A stretch of DNA of 64,000 nt from Streptomyces sp. Act143 (GCF_003143935.1 NZ_QFRX01000001.1:7287348-7351347); one strand, 5' to 3'. Shown: positions 40,271-47,890, numbered from the stretch's first letter. Numbers and translations are program-made. The notes: generated by a model not told the origin, from the letters alone.

Positions 40271-41565
40271 GCCTTCCCCTCGTCTCCGGCGCGATCGCCC
40301 TGGTCGTCGTCGCCTGGCTCGCCGCCTGCGCGGAGGCGGGCCTCGCGCGCGTCTCCAGCTTCCGCGCCGAGGAAGCCGTCCGGGTCGGCCGGCGCGGCAG
40401 CGCCAAGCTGGCGCAGATCGCCGCCGACCCGACCCGCTACCTCAACGTGGCGCTGCTGGTCCGCGTGGCCTGTGAGATGGCGGCGGCCGCGATGGTCACG
40501 TACGCCTGCCTCCAGGAGTTCGACGGCACCACCGAGGCCCTGCTGGTCGCGATCGGCGTCATGGTCCTGGTGTCGTACGTCGCCGTCGGGGTCTCCCCGC
40601 GCACCATCGGCCGCCAGCATCCGCTGAACACCGCGACGGCGGCGGCGTACGTCCTGCTGCCGCTCGCGCGGATCATGGGCCCGATCCCGAACCTGCTGAT
40701 CCTCATCGGCAACGCGCTCACCCCCGGCAAGGGCTTCCGCCGCGGCCCCTTCGCCTCCGAGGCGGAGCTGCGGGCGCTGGTCGACCTCGCCGAGAAGGAG
40801 TCGCTGATCGAGGACGACGAGCGCCGCATGGTGCACTCCGTCTTCGAGCTCGGCGACACCCTGGTCCGCGAGGTGATGGTGCCGCGCACCGACCTCGTCG
40901 TCATCGAGCGCTACAAGACGATCCGGCAGGCCCTCACCCTCGCCCTGCGCTCCGGTTTCTCGCGCATCCCGGTGACCGGGGAGAGCGAGGACGACATCGT
41001 CGGGATCGTGTACCTGAAGGACCTGGTCCGCAAGACGCACATCAGCCGGGACGCGGAGAGCGAGCTGGTCTCCACGGCCATGCGGCCCGCCGCGTTCGTG
41101 CCCGACACCAAGAACGCCGGCGACCTGCTGCGCGAGATGCAGCGGGACCGCAACCACGTCGCCGTCGTCATCGACGAGTACGGCGGCACCGCCGGCATCG
41201 TCACCATCGAGGACATCCTGGAAGAGATCGTCGGCGAGATCACCGACGAGTACGACCGCGAGCTGCCGCCGGTGAAGGAACTGGGCGAGGACCGCTACCG
41301 CGTCACCGCCCGCCTCGACATCACCGACCTGGGCGAGCTGTACGGCCTCGACGAGTACGACGACGAGGACGTGGAGACCGTGGGCGGGCTGCTGGCGAAG
41401 GCCCTCGGGCGCGTCCCGATCGCCGGGGCGTCCGCCGTCGTGGACCTGCCCGACGAGCGGGCGCTGCGGCTGACGGCGGAGGCCGCGGCCGGGCGGCGGA
41501 ACAAGATCGTGACCGTGCTGGTGGAGCCGGTCGAACCGGTGAAGGAGGGGACGGAGGAAGAGTGA
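40267..41565 (+). CDS. CNNM/HlyC-CorC family membrane protein with CBS domains
   Basis: A 432-residue inner-membrane protein. An N-terminal CNNM (DUF21) transmembrane domain of three to four segments (1-160) is followed by a paired CBS domain (about 195-325; VMVPRTDLVVIERYKTI, DDIVGIVYLKDL, HVAVVIDEYGGTAGIVTIED) and a CorC_HlyC C-terminal domain (about 335-425). Such proteins take part in magnesium or cobalt homeostasis; older annotations call them hemolysins. ATGA overlap with ybeY and GTGA overlap with the next gene show tight translational coupling. Confidence 0.93.
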   Translation: MSLPLVSGAIALVVVAWLAACAEAGLARVSSFRAEEAVRVGRRGSAKLAQIAADPTRYLNVALLVRVACEMAAAAMVTYACLQEFDGTTEALLVAIGVMVLVSYVAVGVSPRTIGRQHPLNTATAAAYVLLPLARIMGPIPNLLILIGNALTPGKGFRRGPFASEAELRALVDLAEKESLIEDDERRMVHSVFELGDTLVREVMVPRTDLVVIERYKTIRQALTLALRSGFSRIPVTGESEDDIVGIVYLKDLVRKTHISRDAESELVSTAMRPAAFVPDTKNAGDLLREMQRDRNHVAVVIDEYGGTAGIVTIEDILEEIVGEITDEYDRELPPVKELGEDRYRVTARLDITDLGELYGLDEYDDEDVETVGGLLAKALGRVPIAGASAVVDLPDERALRLTAEAAAGRRNKIVTVLVEPVEPVKEGTEEE

Positions 41566-41921
41566 CCCCCCAGGAGCTGCGCGCCTTCTGCCTGTCCTTC
41601 AACGCGGCCGTGGAGGACTTCCCCTTCTCGCCGGAGATCTCGGTCTTCAAGGTGCTGGGCAAGATGTTCGCCCTGTCCTGGCTGGACAACCGCCCCCTGA
41701 CGGTCAACCTCAAGTGCGACCCGGAGGACGCGGTCCGGCTGCGCGCCGACCACCCCGGCCTGGTCGCCCCCGGCTACCACATGAACAAGCGGCACTGGAA
41801 CACCGTCACGGTCGACGGGGAGCTGCCCGACCGACTCGTGCGGGAGCTGATCGAGGACTCCTACGACCTGGTGGTGGCCGGACTGCCGCGGGCGGAGCGG
41901 CTGCGCCTGGACCGGCCCTGA
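41562..41921 (+). CDS. MmcQ/YjbR family DNA-binding-fold protein
   Basis: A 119-residue single-domain protein. TPQELRAFCLSFNAAVEDFP, SVFKVLGKMFAL, VNLKCDPEDAVRLRADHPGL and PGYHMNKRHWNTVTVDG match the YjbR (CyaY-like fold) family. The start GTG 41562 overlaps the CNNM stop (GTGA). The function of the family is unsettled. It ends the phoH-ybeY-CNNM transcription unit. Confidence 0.9.
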   Translation: MTPQELRAFCLSFNAAVEDFPFSPEISVFKVLGKMFALSWLDNRPLTVNLKCDPEDAVRLRADHPGLVAPGYHMNKRHWNTVTVDGELPDRLVRELIEDSYDLVVAGLPRAERLRLDRP

Positions 41922-41952
41922 CGGCCACGACCGGCCCGGTCCCGGCACCGCG

Positions 41953-42138
41953 TCAGCGCTCCCCGCGCCATGTCACCTTGTAGACGATGGCGTCCAGGGT
42001 GAAGTTGAGGCCGTAGTGGCCCGGGCCGGGGCAGTAGTGAAGACACTCCGAGCCGCTGCCGACGCCCCGCCACTCGACCTGGATGTGGTCGGGGCCGGGA
42101 AGGGGCGCGCCGTTGTTGAAGATCGACCGGCCGGCGGG
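41953..42138 (-). pseudogene. C-terminal gene fragment, reverse strand
   Basis: Read on the reverse strand to TGA at 41953-41955, this stretch encodes a coherent sequence with near-complete G/C third positions, including GPDHIQVEWRGVGSGSECLH and HYGLNFTLDAIVYKVTWRGE. There is no start codon or N-terminal part; coding character fades at about 42138. The Cys and aromatic content suggests an exported protein. I cannot name the family. Confidence 0.5.
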
Positions 42139-42184
42139 ACCTCGGCGGCCGAGGCCGTCGGCGCCGGGTCGTCCTACCGCCCGG

Positions 42185-42286
42185 TCAGCAGACCGGCACG
42201 CCTGGCACCTGGTTCTCCGGCATGCTGAGATAGATGTTGGTCATGTAGCCGCCGTACTGCGGCAGTCGGGCCCACCAGTCTGCGGC
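42185..42286 (-). pseudogene. C-terminal gene fragment ending VPVC, reverse strand
   Basis: Reverse-strand frame to TGA 42185-42187: DWWARLPQYGGYMTNIYLSM followed by PENQVPGVPVC. Codon use is typical of the genome, but upstream the frame turns into antisense of the fragment on the other strand. Its last 13 bases are repeated, inverted, at the end of that fragment. Confidence 0.45.
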
Positions 42287-42418
42287 ACCGACGTCTGGTA
42301 CCTCGGCTACGTCGACGACTACGCCGCGACACCACCGCACTCCTACTACAACGTGTGGGTGTGGGGCGGCGACGTGAACGTCGGTGCCGACCCGGCCCCC
42401 GACGTCCCCGTCTGCTGA
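42284..42418 (+). pseudogene. C-terminal gene fragment ending VPVC, forward strand
   Basis: Forward frame to TGA 42416-42418: TDVWYLGYVDDYAATPPHSY, then YNVWVWGGDVNVGADPAPDV and PVC. Third positions are almost all G/C. No start or N-terminal part is present. The 3' end gtctgctgaccgg (42410-42422) equals the reverse complement of 42181-42193. Together the three fragments fill the 609-bp gap between the MmcQ-like gene and the cdd-like gene. Confidence 0.45.
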
Positions 42419-42530
42419 CCGGCTCGCCCCACCCCCTCGCGATCCCCGCCCCTGAGGCCTCCGCTCCGCGCGGACGCCCGGGGGCGCGGTCGTGTCCGGG
42501 GCGGGAGAAACCCCTAAGTATGCTCGGGGC

Positions 42531-42890
42531 ATGACCGACAGCAACGCGCCCGACCTCGATCCCGAGGACCGCAAGATCGTCACCCTGGCCCGTTCCGCGC
42601 GGGCCCGCAACGGTGTGCCCGAGGGGGCGGCGGTACGCGACGACACCGGCCGTACCTATGTCGCGGGGACCGTGACCCTGGACTCGCTCCGGCTGACCGC
42701 CCTGCAGACGGCCGTGGCGATGGCGGTGGCCTCGGGGGCGAAGTCGCTGGAGGCGGCGGCGCTGGTGACCGAGGCGGAGTCGGTGGCGGCGGCGGATCTC
42801 GCCGCGGTGCGGGATCTGGGGGGTGCGGGGACGCCGGTGCTGCTGGCGGGGCCGGACGGGGCGGTGCGCTCGACGGTGACCGCCGGCTGA
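42531..42890 (+). CDS. Cytidine-deaminase-fold protein lacking the catalytic residues
   Basis: A 119-residue protein that aligns over its length with small zinc cytidine deaminases: VTLARSARARNGVPEGAAVR matches the first helix and strand, GRTYVAGTVTLDSLRLTALQ the strand leading to the active site, and GTPVLLAGPDGAVRSTVTAG the last strands. The zinc/catalytic Cys/His-Ala-Glu motif is replaced by LTALQTA, the second Pro-Cys-x2-Cys motif by SVAAADL, and the protein has no cysteine at all. It cannot bind zinc in the normal way. It sits where cdd normally lies between ybeY and era. An ATG at 42531 starts the conserved part. Confidence 0.82.
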   Translation: MTDSNAPDLDPEDRKIVTLARSARARNGVPEGAAVRDDTGRTYVAGTVTLDSLRLTALQTAVAMAVASGAKSLEAAALVTEAESVAAADLAAVRDLGGAGTPVLLAGPDGAVRSTVTAG

Positions 42891-43005
42891 GGTCCGGTTC
42901 GTCCGGGACGGTCCGGGTCGGAGCGACGGCCTCCGGCTCGGCCGAAATTGAACCTTGCCGTATTCAGTCTCTCGCGCATCAATGGAACCGATAGTTCCGA
43001 CGGTC

Positions 43006-43097
43006 CGTCAGATTCACCCCCGCCACCCCCCACGCGGCGCGTCCCGCACCACGCCCCGCGGGCGGTCCGTCCGGGCATCTCCCGTCCATCCCCACAT
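43006..43097 (+). promoter_or_regulatory. Shared upstream elements of the surface-protein genes (first copy)
   Basis: cgtcagat (43006-43013) and ccatccccacat (43086-43097) lie before the first secreted-protein gene. Both words recur before the second gene. The leader between 42891 and 43133 is less GC-rich than its surroundings and also holds gaaattgaacc, echoed as ggaattgacgg upstream of the second gene. Confidence 0.4.
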
Positions 43098-43133
43098 GGC
43101 ACTTCCCCGCTACGGGAAGGGAGTCGGAACCCG

Positions 43134-43610
43134 ATGAGAGGCAAACGAACAGCGACAGGTGCGGCACTGGTGACCGGGGCGCTCGCGGTCGCCGGGCTGG
43201 CGTTCGCACCCGCGGCCCTGGCCGTCAGCCCCGGTACCGCGACGATCGACGCCGACTGCGGCAGCTTCGGCAGCGGTGCGGCCACCATCACCGCCACACA
43301 GGACGGCACCGCCGCGACCATGACGGTCAACTCCTCGGCCATCACCGCACCGATCGGTCTGGCCGAGGACTCGATCACCTCGACCCTCACTCTGGTGAAC
43401 GCCTCGGGCGGCACCAGGACCTTCACCGCCACCGAGAACCCGGCCATGGCCGCCGGTGACCCTGTCCAGGTCGGACCGCTCCCCGGCACCGTGGCCTCCG
43501 GCGACAGCCTTGAGGCCTTCGGCGGTTCGCTCACGATGACGGTCTTCGGGATCACCATCACGTGCACCGCGACCGGACTCCAGTCGCCGGGACCGTTCGT
43601 GTTCGACTGA
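43134..43610 (+). CDS. Small secreted beta-rich protein
   Basis: A 158-residue protein with a Sec signal peptide (MRGKRTATGAALVTGALAVA through AALA, cleavage near residue 30). The mature part is Thr/Ala/Gly-rich with alternating hydrophobic residues as in a beta-sandwich, and has two cysteines (DADCGSF and TITCTATG) placed to form a disulfide between the first and last strands. No anchoring signal is seen. GGGAAGGGAG lies about 12 nt before the ATG. It shares upstream motifs with the next secreted protein, suggesting co-expression. The family is not recognised. Confidence 0.82.
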   Translation: MRGKRTATGAALVTGALAVAGLAFAPAALAVSPGTATIDADCGSFGSGAATITATQDGTAATMTVNSSAITAPIGLAEDSITSTLTLVNASGGTRTFTATENPAMAAGDPVQVGPLPGTVASGDSLEAFGGSLTMTVFGITITCTATGLQSPGPFVFD

Positions 43611-43650
43611 GTATGAGCAAATCTCAACGCTGCCGCAGGAATTGACGGCA

Positions 43651-43720
43651 CGTCAGATATTTCTGATGAATCGTCAGATTTCTGCGGCAGCTCCATTGAC
43701 TTCTCACGCCATCCCCACAT
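43651..43720 (+). promoter_or_regulatory. Inverted-repeat operator candidate before the WxL-like gene
   Basis: cgtcagat occurs at 43651 and 43672. TCAGA-tatt-TCTGA (43653-43666) and TCTGATGA-a-TCGTCAGA (43663-43679) are overlapping inverted repeats. ccatccccacat follows at 43709-43720. The same words precede the gene at 43134, so a common regulator is likely. Confidence 0.5.
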
Positions 43721-43783
43721 CAATGCCCCCTGTCGGCGCAGAAGAGCCGCTGCGCCCGCATCCCTCGGAGGGGGCAACCAACC

Positions 43784-45103
43784 ATGAGAGACCGAAGACG
43801 CCGACGGGCGTCACTGCTGTCACTGCTGGGAGCGACCGCGCTCGCCGTCACCGCGGGCGGTACGCTCGTCGCCCCGGCCGCGGCCGCGGGCAACGTGGAC
43901 TTCGCCACCCACTGCATCCCGCCCGCCGTCGCCGGCATCCCGCCCATCGACGGCACCACCACCGCGATGATCACGGTCGACAACGCCGCCCCCAAGGTCG
44001 GCGACACCGTCACCGTGACCTACACCGTGGTCAAGCCCGCCGCCAGCAACCCCACCGCGATCAGCCTGCCGGCCGACATCATGACGCCGTCCGGGAAGAT
44101 CACCCTGGGCGGGGCGCAGACCGGCGACGTGACCGTCGTCGGGCCCAAGAAGAACGATCCGGTCGCGGGCAACGCCCCCTTCCCGTCGTTCAGCATGACC
44201 GGCACCTTCACCGTCACCACCGCCGGGGCCATCACCCTCTCGCCCGGCGACTACAACATCCACACCAGCTACATCCTGGAACTGGACACCCCCTGCACGG
44301 TCACCAACGCGCCCGCCCCGGTCTCCGAGACGATCACCGCGAGCCCGGTGCAGCAGCCCAACACCCGGGCCATCACGCTCGGTTCGGCCTCCGGCAACCC
44401 CGGCGACAGCGTCACCGTCAACGGCAGCCACTTCACCCCGGGCGCGACCGTCACCCTCGCCGGGCGCTCCGGTTCCAGCCAGACCGCGGACACCGCGACC
44501 GTGACGGCGGACTCCGCCGGCGCCTTCAGCGGCTCACTGGCCGTCAACGACAAGACGACCACCGGGGTCGTCGCGTACGAGGGCGCGAGCTGGACGTCCG
44601 AGCTCGGTGCCGGGCCCGCCGCCTACACCGTCATCGACACCACGCCCGTCCCGGACAACGCCCAGAAGATCAGCACCACCGTCAGGGCGGGCACCCTGTC
44701 CATGACCCAGGCCGGGGACACCGTCTCCCTGAGCGCGGTCGACTACGGCAAGGGCGGCGCCTCGGGCGGCGACCTCAACACCGTCAGCGTCAAGGACTTC
44801 CGCGGCGGCGTCGCGGGCTGGTCCCTGACCGGCAAGGTCACCGACTTCACCGGTCCCGGCGCCAAGATCGATGCCGGGGCGCTCCGTTGGACCCCCGCCT
44901 GCACCACCGAGGCGGGCAGCCCGAGCACCTGCCAGGCCGGCTCCTCCGGCACCGTGGGCTCGGCCGGGGCGACCCTCGCATCCGCCCCCGACGGCACGCT
45001 CACCGGCGGTGAGTTCACCGTCGACGCGAAACTCTCCCTGAACGTACCGGCGTTCACGCCCCCGGGCACGTACTCCGGCGTTCTCACCCTCACGCTCAGC
45101 TGA
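43784..45103 (+). CDS. Secreted multi-domain surface protein with WxL-like C-terminal domain
   Basis: A 439-residue exported protein. The Sec signal peptide is residues 1-35 (Arg-rich start, AVTAGGTLVAPAAAAG). The first beta-sandwich domain (about 36-180) has a Cys pair (THCIPP, DTPCTV). An IPT/Ig-like domain (about 190-275; SGNPGDSVTVNGSHFTPGAT) follows. The C-terminal domain (about 290-439) contains a WSL motif (346-348) in AGWSLTGKVTDFTG and ends SLNVPAFTPPGTYSGVLTLT, as in WxL wall-binding domains; the second, distal WxL is missing. The DUF916-like gene follows after 69 bp. Wall attachment is inferred by analogy with Gram-positive WxL systems. Confidence 0.78.
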   Translation: MRDRRRRRASLLSLLGATALAVTAGGTLVAPAAAAGNVDFATHCIPPAVAGIPPIDGTTTAMITVDNAAPKVGDTVTVTYTVVKPAASNPTAISLPADIMTPSGKITLGGAQTGDVTVVGPKKNDPVAGNAPFPSFSMTGTFTVTTAGAITLSPGDYNIHTSYILELDTPCTVTNAPAPVSETITASPVQQPNTRAITLGSASGNPGDSVTVNGSHFTPGATVTLAGRSGSSQTADTATVTADSAGAFSGSLAVNDKTTTGVVAYEGASWTSELGAGPAAYTVIDTTPVPDNAQKISTTVRAGTLSMTQAGDTVSLSAVDYGKGGASGGDLNTVSVKDFRGGVAGWSLTGKVTDFTGPGAKIDAGALRWTPACTTEAGSPSTCQAGSSGTVGSAGATLASAPDGTLTGGEFTVDAKLSLNVPAFTPPGTYSGVLTLTLS

Positions 45104-45172
45104 CCGGAAACGGGCGTCCGCACCCGCCCGCGGCTGTCTGTGTCCGCCTCGTCCCCGTGGGGGTCCGCACCC

Positions 45173-46186
45173 ATGCGCCGTACGTTCTCCGCCCTTGTCC
45201 TCGGGCTCCTTCTCGCTGTCCAGGCCCTGCCCGCGCACGCCGCCGACAACGGCAGCTGGTCCGTGTACCCGCTCGCCTCGAAGGTCGCCGCGCGCCCGTA
45301 CTTCTCTCTCTCCGCCGATCCCGGGCAGACGATCACCGACAAGGCCGTCGTCTCCAATAAGACGGCGGCACCGCTGACCTTCCGGCTGTACGCCGCCGAC
45401 GCCTACAACACCGCCCGCGACGGAGGCTTCGCCGTCCGGACGATGAAGGAGAGGATGCGCGGCGTGGGGATCTGGGCGCGGCCCGCGGCATCCCGGGTCA
45501 CCGTCCCCGCGCACGGCAAGGTCACCGTGCCCTTCACCCTGAAGGTGCCGCAAGGCGCCGAACCCGGCGACCATCCCGGCGCGATCGTCGCGCTGGACGA
45601 GCGGATCGACCGCGGCGACGGTTCCGTGGCGCTCGGCGTGCAGCGGGCCGTGGCCGCCCGCGTCTACCTGCGCGTCGGCGGCCCGACCCTCCCGGCGATC
45701 TCCGTCGAGGACGTCCGGGTCAGCCACCACCAGCCGCTGCTGCCGGGACTGGGCGACAGCACGGCGACGGTCTCGTACACCCTGCACAACACCGGCAACG
45801 TCACCCTCGACCCGAAGGTGGAGCTGCGCGCGACGGGCCTGTTCGGCCGGACGCTGCTCGCCCGCGATCTGACGAAGGTCCCCTCCGAGCTGCTGCCGGG
45901 GCAGCGCGTGCGGCTGAGCGAGCCGTGGCGGGGCGCGCCCCAGCTGGACTGGGGCGAGGTGACGCTCACGGCGAGCGCGAAGGACACCCGCGAATCGGCG
46001 GGCGCCTCCTTCCTCGCGCTGCCGTGGCTGATGGCGGTGCTGCTGGTGGTGGTCGTCGGGGTGGGGGTCGTCCTCGTGGTCAGAGCGCGTCGGGGCCGCG
46101 TTCGCCCGTCCGTACCCGCACGACCGTCTCGACCGGCAGTGCCCACACCTTCCCGTCCCCGATCTTCCCCGTCTGCGCGGCCCTGA
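45173..46186 (+). CDS. Membrane-anchored DUF916/WxL-partner-like protein
   Basis: A 337-residue protein with signal peptide (MRRTFSALVLGLLLAVQALPAHA). The WxL-partner (DUF916-like) beta domain follows (about 25-145; SWSVYPLASKVAARPYFSLS, DPGQTITDKAVVSNKT, VPAHGKVTVPFTLKVPQGAEPGDHPG). A second beta domain (about 160-285) leads to one C-terminal membrane segment (LPWLMAVLLVVVVGVGVVLV) with a basic tail. In Firmicutes such proteins bind peptidoglycan and WxL partners. ATG 45173 is used; GTG 45140 is possible. The last 107 bp are antisense to glnK, and the Pro/Ser/Arg tail may be read-through. Confidence 0.8.
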   Translation: MRRTFSALVLGLLLAVQALPAHAADNGSWSVYPLASKVAARPYFSLSADPGQTITDKAVVSNKTAAPLTFRLYAADAYNTARDGGFAVRTMKERMRGVGIWARPAASRVTVPAHGKVTVPFTLKVPQGAEPGDHPGAIVALDERIDRGDGSVALGVQRAVAARVYLRVGGPTLPAISVEDVRVSHHQPLLPGLGDSTATVSYTLHNTGNVTLDPKVELRATGLFGRTLLARDLTKVPSELLPGQRVRLSEPWRGAPQLDWGEVTLTASAKDTRESAGASFLALPWLMAVLLVVVVGVGVVLVVRARRGRVRPSVPARPSRPAVPTPSRPRSSPSARP

Positions 46187-46418
46187 CGATCGCGTCGATG
46201 ACAGCCTCGGAGTCGGCGTCGTCCACGACGACCTCGATCCGGACCTTCGGGACCAGGTCGACCTGGTACTCGGCGCCGCGGTACACCTCGGTGTGGCCGC
46301 GCTGCCGGCCGTAGCCGCTGGCCTCGCTCACGGTCAGACCGTGGATGCCCATCTCCTGGAGGGCGGTCTTCACCTCGTCGAGGCGGTAGGGCTTGACGAT
46401 CGCGGTGATGAGCTTCAT
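46080..46418 (-). CDS. glnK: Nitrogen regulatory PII protein (GlnK/GlnB)
   Basis: A 112-residue trimeric PII signal protein that senses 2-oxoglutarate, ADP/ATP and energy state and plugs the ammonium channel. MKLITAIVKPYRLDEVKTAL is the family N-terminus. The T-loop carries Tyr51 (RGAEYQVDLVPK), the site of adenylylation or uridylylation. The C-terminal signature TGKIGDGKVWALPVE is present. Its start overlaps the amt stop (ATGA). No glnD follows; instead the gene ends inside the 3' end of the convergent DUF916-like gene. Confidence 0.96.
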   Translation of the reverse strand: MKLITAIVKPYRLDEVKTALQEMGIHGLTVSEASGYGRQRGHTEVYRGAEYQVDLVPKVRIEVVVDDADSEAVIDAIVRAAQTGKIGDGKVWALPVETVVRVRTGERGPDAL

Positions 46419-47740
46419 GCCTGGCTCTTGACCTTCTGGGCGGAGGGGACGACGGAGGACGCGCTGACCGGGGCGCCGTGGCCCAGGACGCCGTGATCGT
46501 ATGCGGTCTCGGCGTGCACCGTAAGGTCCAGGCCGGTGTGCTCCTCCTCCTCGCTCGCGCGGAAGCCGATCGTCTTGTCGAGCAGCTTGCCGATGCCGTA
46601 CGTCACGCCGAAGGCGTACGCCCCCACGGCGACCACGGCCACCAGCTGCTTGCCGAGCTGGGCGAGACCGCCGCCGTACAGCAGGCCCTCGGTGCCGCCG
46701 GTCATCGACTCGACGGCGAAGACACCGATGAGGAGGGTGCCGACGATGCCGCCGACCAGGTGGACGCCGACGACGTCGAGGGAGTCGTCGTAGTTGAACC
46801 GGAACTTCCAGCTCACGGCGTAGGAGCAGATCACGCCCGCGGCGAGGCCGACGACGAGGGCGCCGAGGAGGGAGACCGAGCCGCAGGACGGGGTGATCGC
46901 CACCAGGCCCGCGACCGCGCCGGACGCGGCGCCCAGCGTGGTGGGGTGGCCGTCGCGCTTGTGCTCGACGAAGAGCCAGCCGAGCAGGCCCGTGCAGCCG
47001 GCCGCGAGGGTGTTGAGGAAGGCTGCGGCGGCGAGGCCGTTGGCGCCGAGGGCGGAGCCGGCGTTGAAGCCGAACCAGCCGAACCAGAGGAGGCCGGCGC
47101 CCAGCACGACCATGGGGAGGTTGTGCGGACGCATGGCGTCCTTCTTGAAGCCGAGCCGCGGGCCGAGGACGAGCGCGAGGGCCAGGCCCGAGGCGCCGGA
47201 GGTGATCTCGACGGGGAGGCCGCCCGCGAAGTCGAGCGCGCCGAGCTTGTCCAGGATCCAGCCGCCCGGGCCCCAGACCCAGTGGGTGACGGGAACGTAT
47301 ACGAGCAGCGCCCAGACGGGGACGAACACCAGCCACGCCCCGAACTTCGCGCGGTCCGCGATCGCGCCGCTGATCAGGGCGGCCGTGATGATCGCGAAGG
47401 TGAGCTGGAAGGTGGCGAAGAGGAGGGTGGGGACGGTGCCCTGGACACTGTCGGGGCCGAGGCCCTTGAAGCCGATGTGGTCGAGATCGCCGAGGAGGCC
47501 GGCGCCGAGGTCGTCGCCGAAGGCGAGTGAGTAGCCGGCGGCCAGCCACACCACCGTCACCAGGGCGATCGACACGAAGCTCATCATCAGCATGTTGAGG
47601 ACGCTCTTCGTGCGGACCATGCCGCCGTAGAACAGGGCCAGACCCGGGGTCATCAGCAGGACGAGGGCGGTGGCGGCGAGCAGCCAGGCGGTGTCGCCGG
47701 TGTCGATGTGCGCTGCGGCCTGCGCGGTGGCGAGGGGCAT
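46415..47740 (-). CDS. amt: Ammonium transporter (Amt)
   Basis: A 441-residue channel with eleven membrane segments. FYGGMVRTKSVLNMLMMSF, the THWVWGPGGW region and the DDSLDVVGVHLVGG signature are clear. Of the twin histidines in the pore the second is present (His327), but the first is Glu178 (DFAGGLPVEITSG), as described for some eukaryotic Mep-type transporters. The gene is coupled to glnK on the same strand. A repeat array with 11-bp phasing upstream resembles a GlnR site, which would give induction under nitrogen limitation. Confidence 0.94.
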   Translation of the reverse strand: MPLATAQAAAHIDTGDTAWLLAATALVLLMTPGLALFYGGMVRTKSVLNMLMMSFVSIALVTVVWLAAGYSLAFGDDLGAGLLGDLDHIGFKGLGPDSVQGTVPTLLFATFQLTFAIITAALISGAIADRAKFGAWLVFVPVWALLVYVPVTHWVWGPGGWILDKLGALDFAGGLPVEITSGASGLALALVLGPRLGFKKDAMRPHNLPMVVLGAGLLWFGWFGFNAGSALGANGLAAAAFLNTLAAGCTGLLGWLFVEHKRDGHPTTLGAASGAVAGLVAITPSCGSVSLLGALVVGLAAGVICSYAVSWKFRFNYDDSLDVVGVHLVGGIVGTLLIGVFAVESMTGGTEGLLYGGGLAQLGKQLVAVVAVGAYAFGVTYGIGKLLDKTIGFRASEEEEHTGLDLTVHAETAYDHGVLGHGAPVSASSVVPSAQKVKSQA

Positions 47741-47786
47741 GGGGTCTCCAACGAGGTGGGGGCTCGTCAGAGGGTCACCGCTGTGT

Positions 47787-47824
47787 ATTTCTGCCGGCGT
47801 ACGTATATGTTTCCGTGACGTTTC
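47787..47824 (-). promoter_or_regulatory. Candidate GlnR operator of amt-glnK
   Basis: On the + strand atttc (47787), cgtac (47798), gtttc (47809) and gtttc (47820) follow each other at exact 11-bp intervals. Read on the minus strand this approximates the GlnR pattern of alternating GTnAC and GAAAC boxes with 6-bp spacers, with some mismatches. It lies 47-84 bp before the amt start. Confidence 0.4.
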
Positions 47825-47890
47825 GTTGCGTACGGGTTACCGGAAGCTCACCGTGCGGCGGGGGTCCGGGGATCAGGGAGAATGGGCCGC

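Noticed and set aside
42531..42890. Active cytidine deaminase
   Set aside because: All zinc ligands and the catalytic Glu motif are missing, and the protein has no cysteine.
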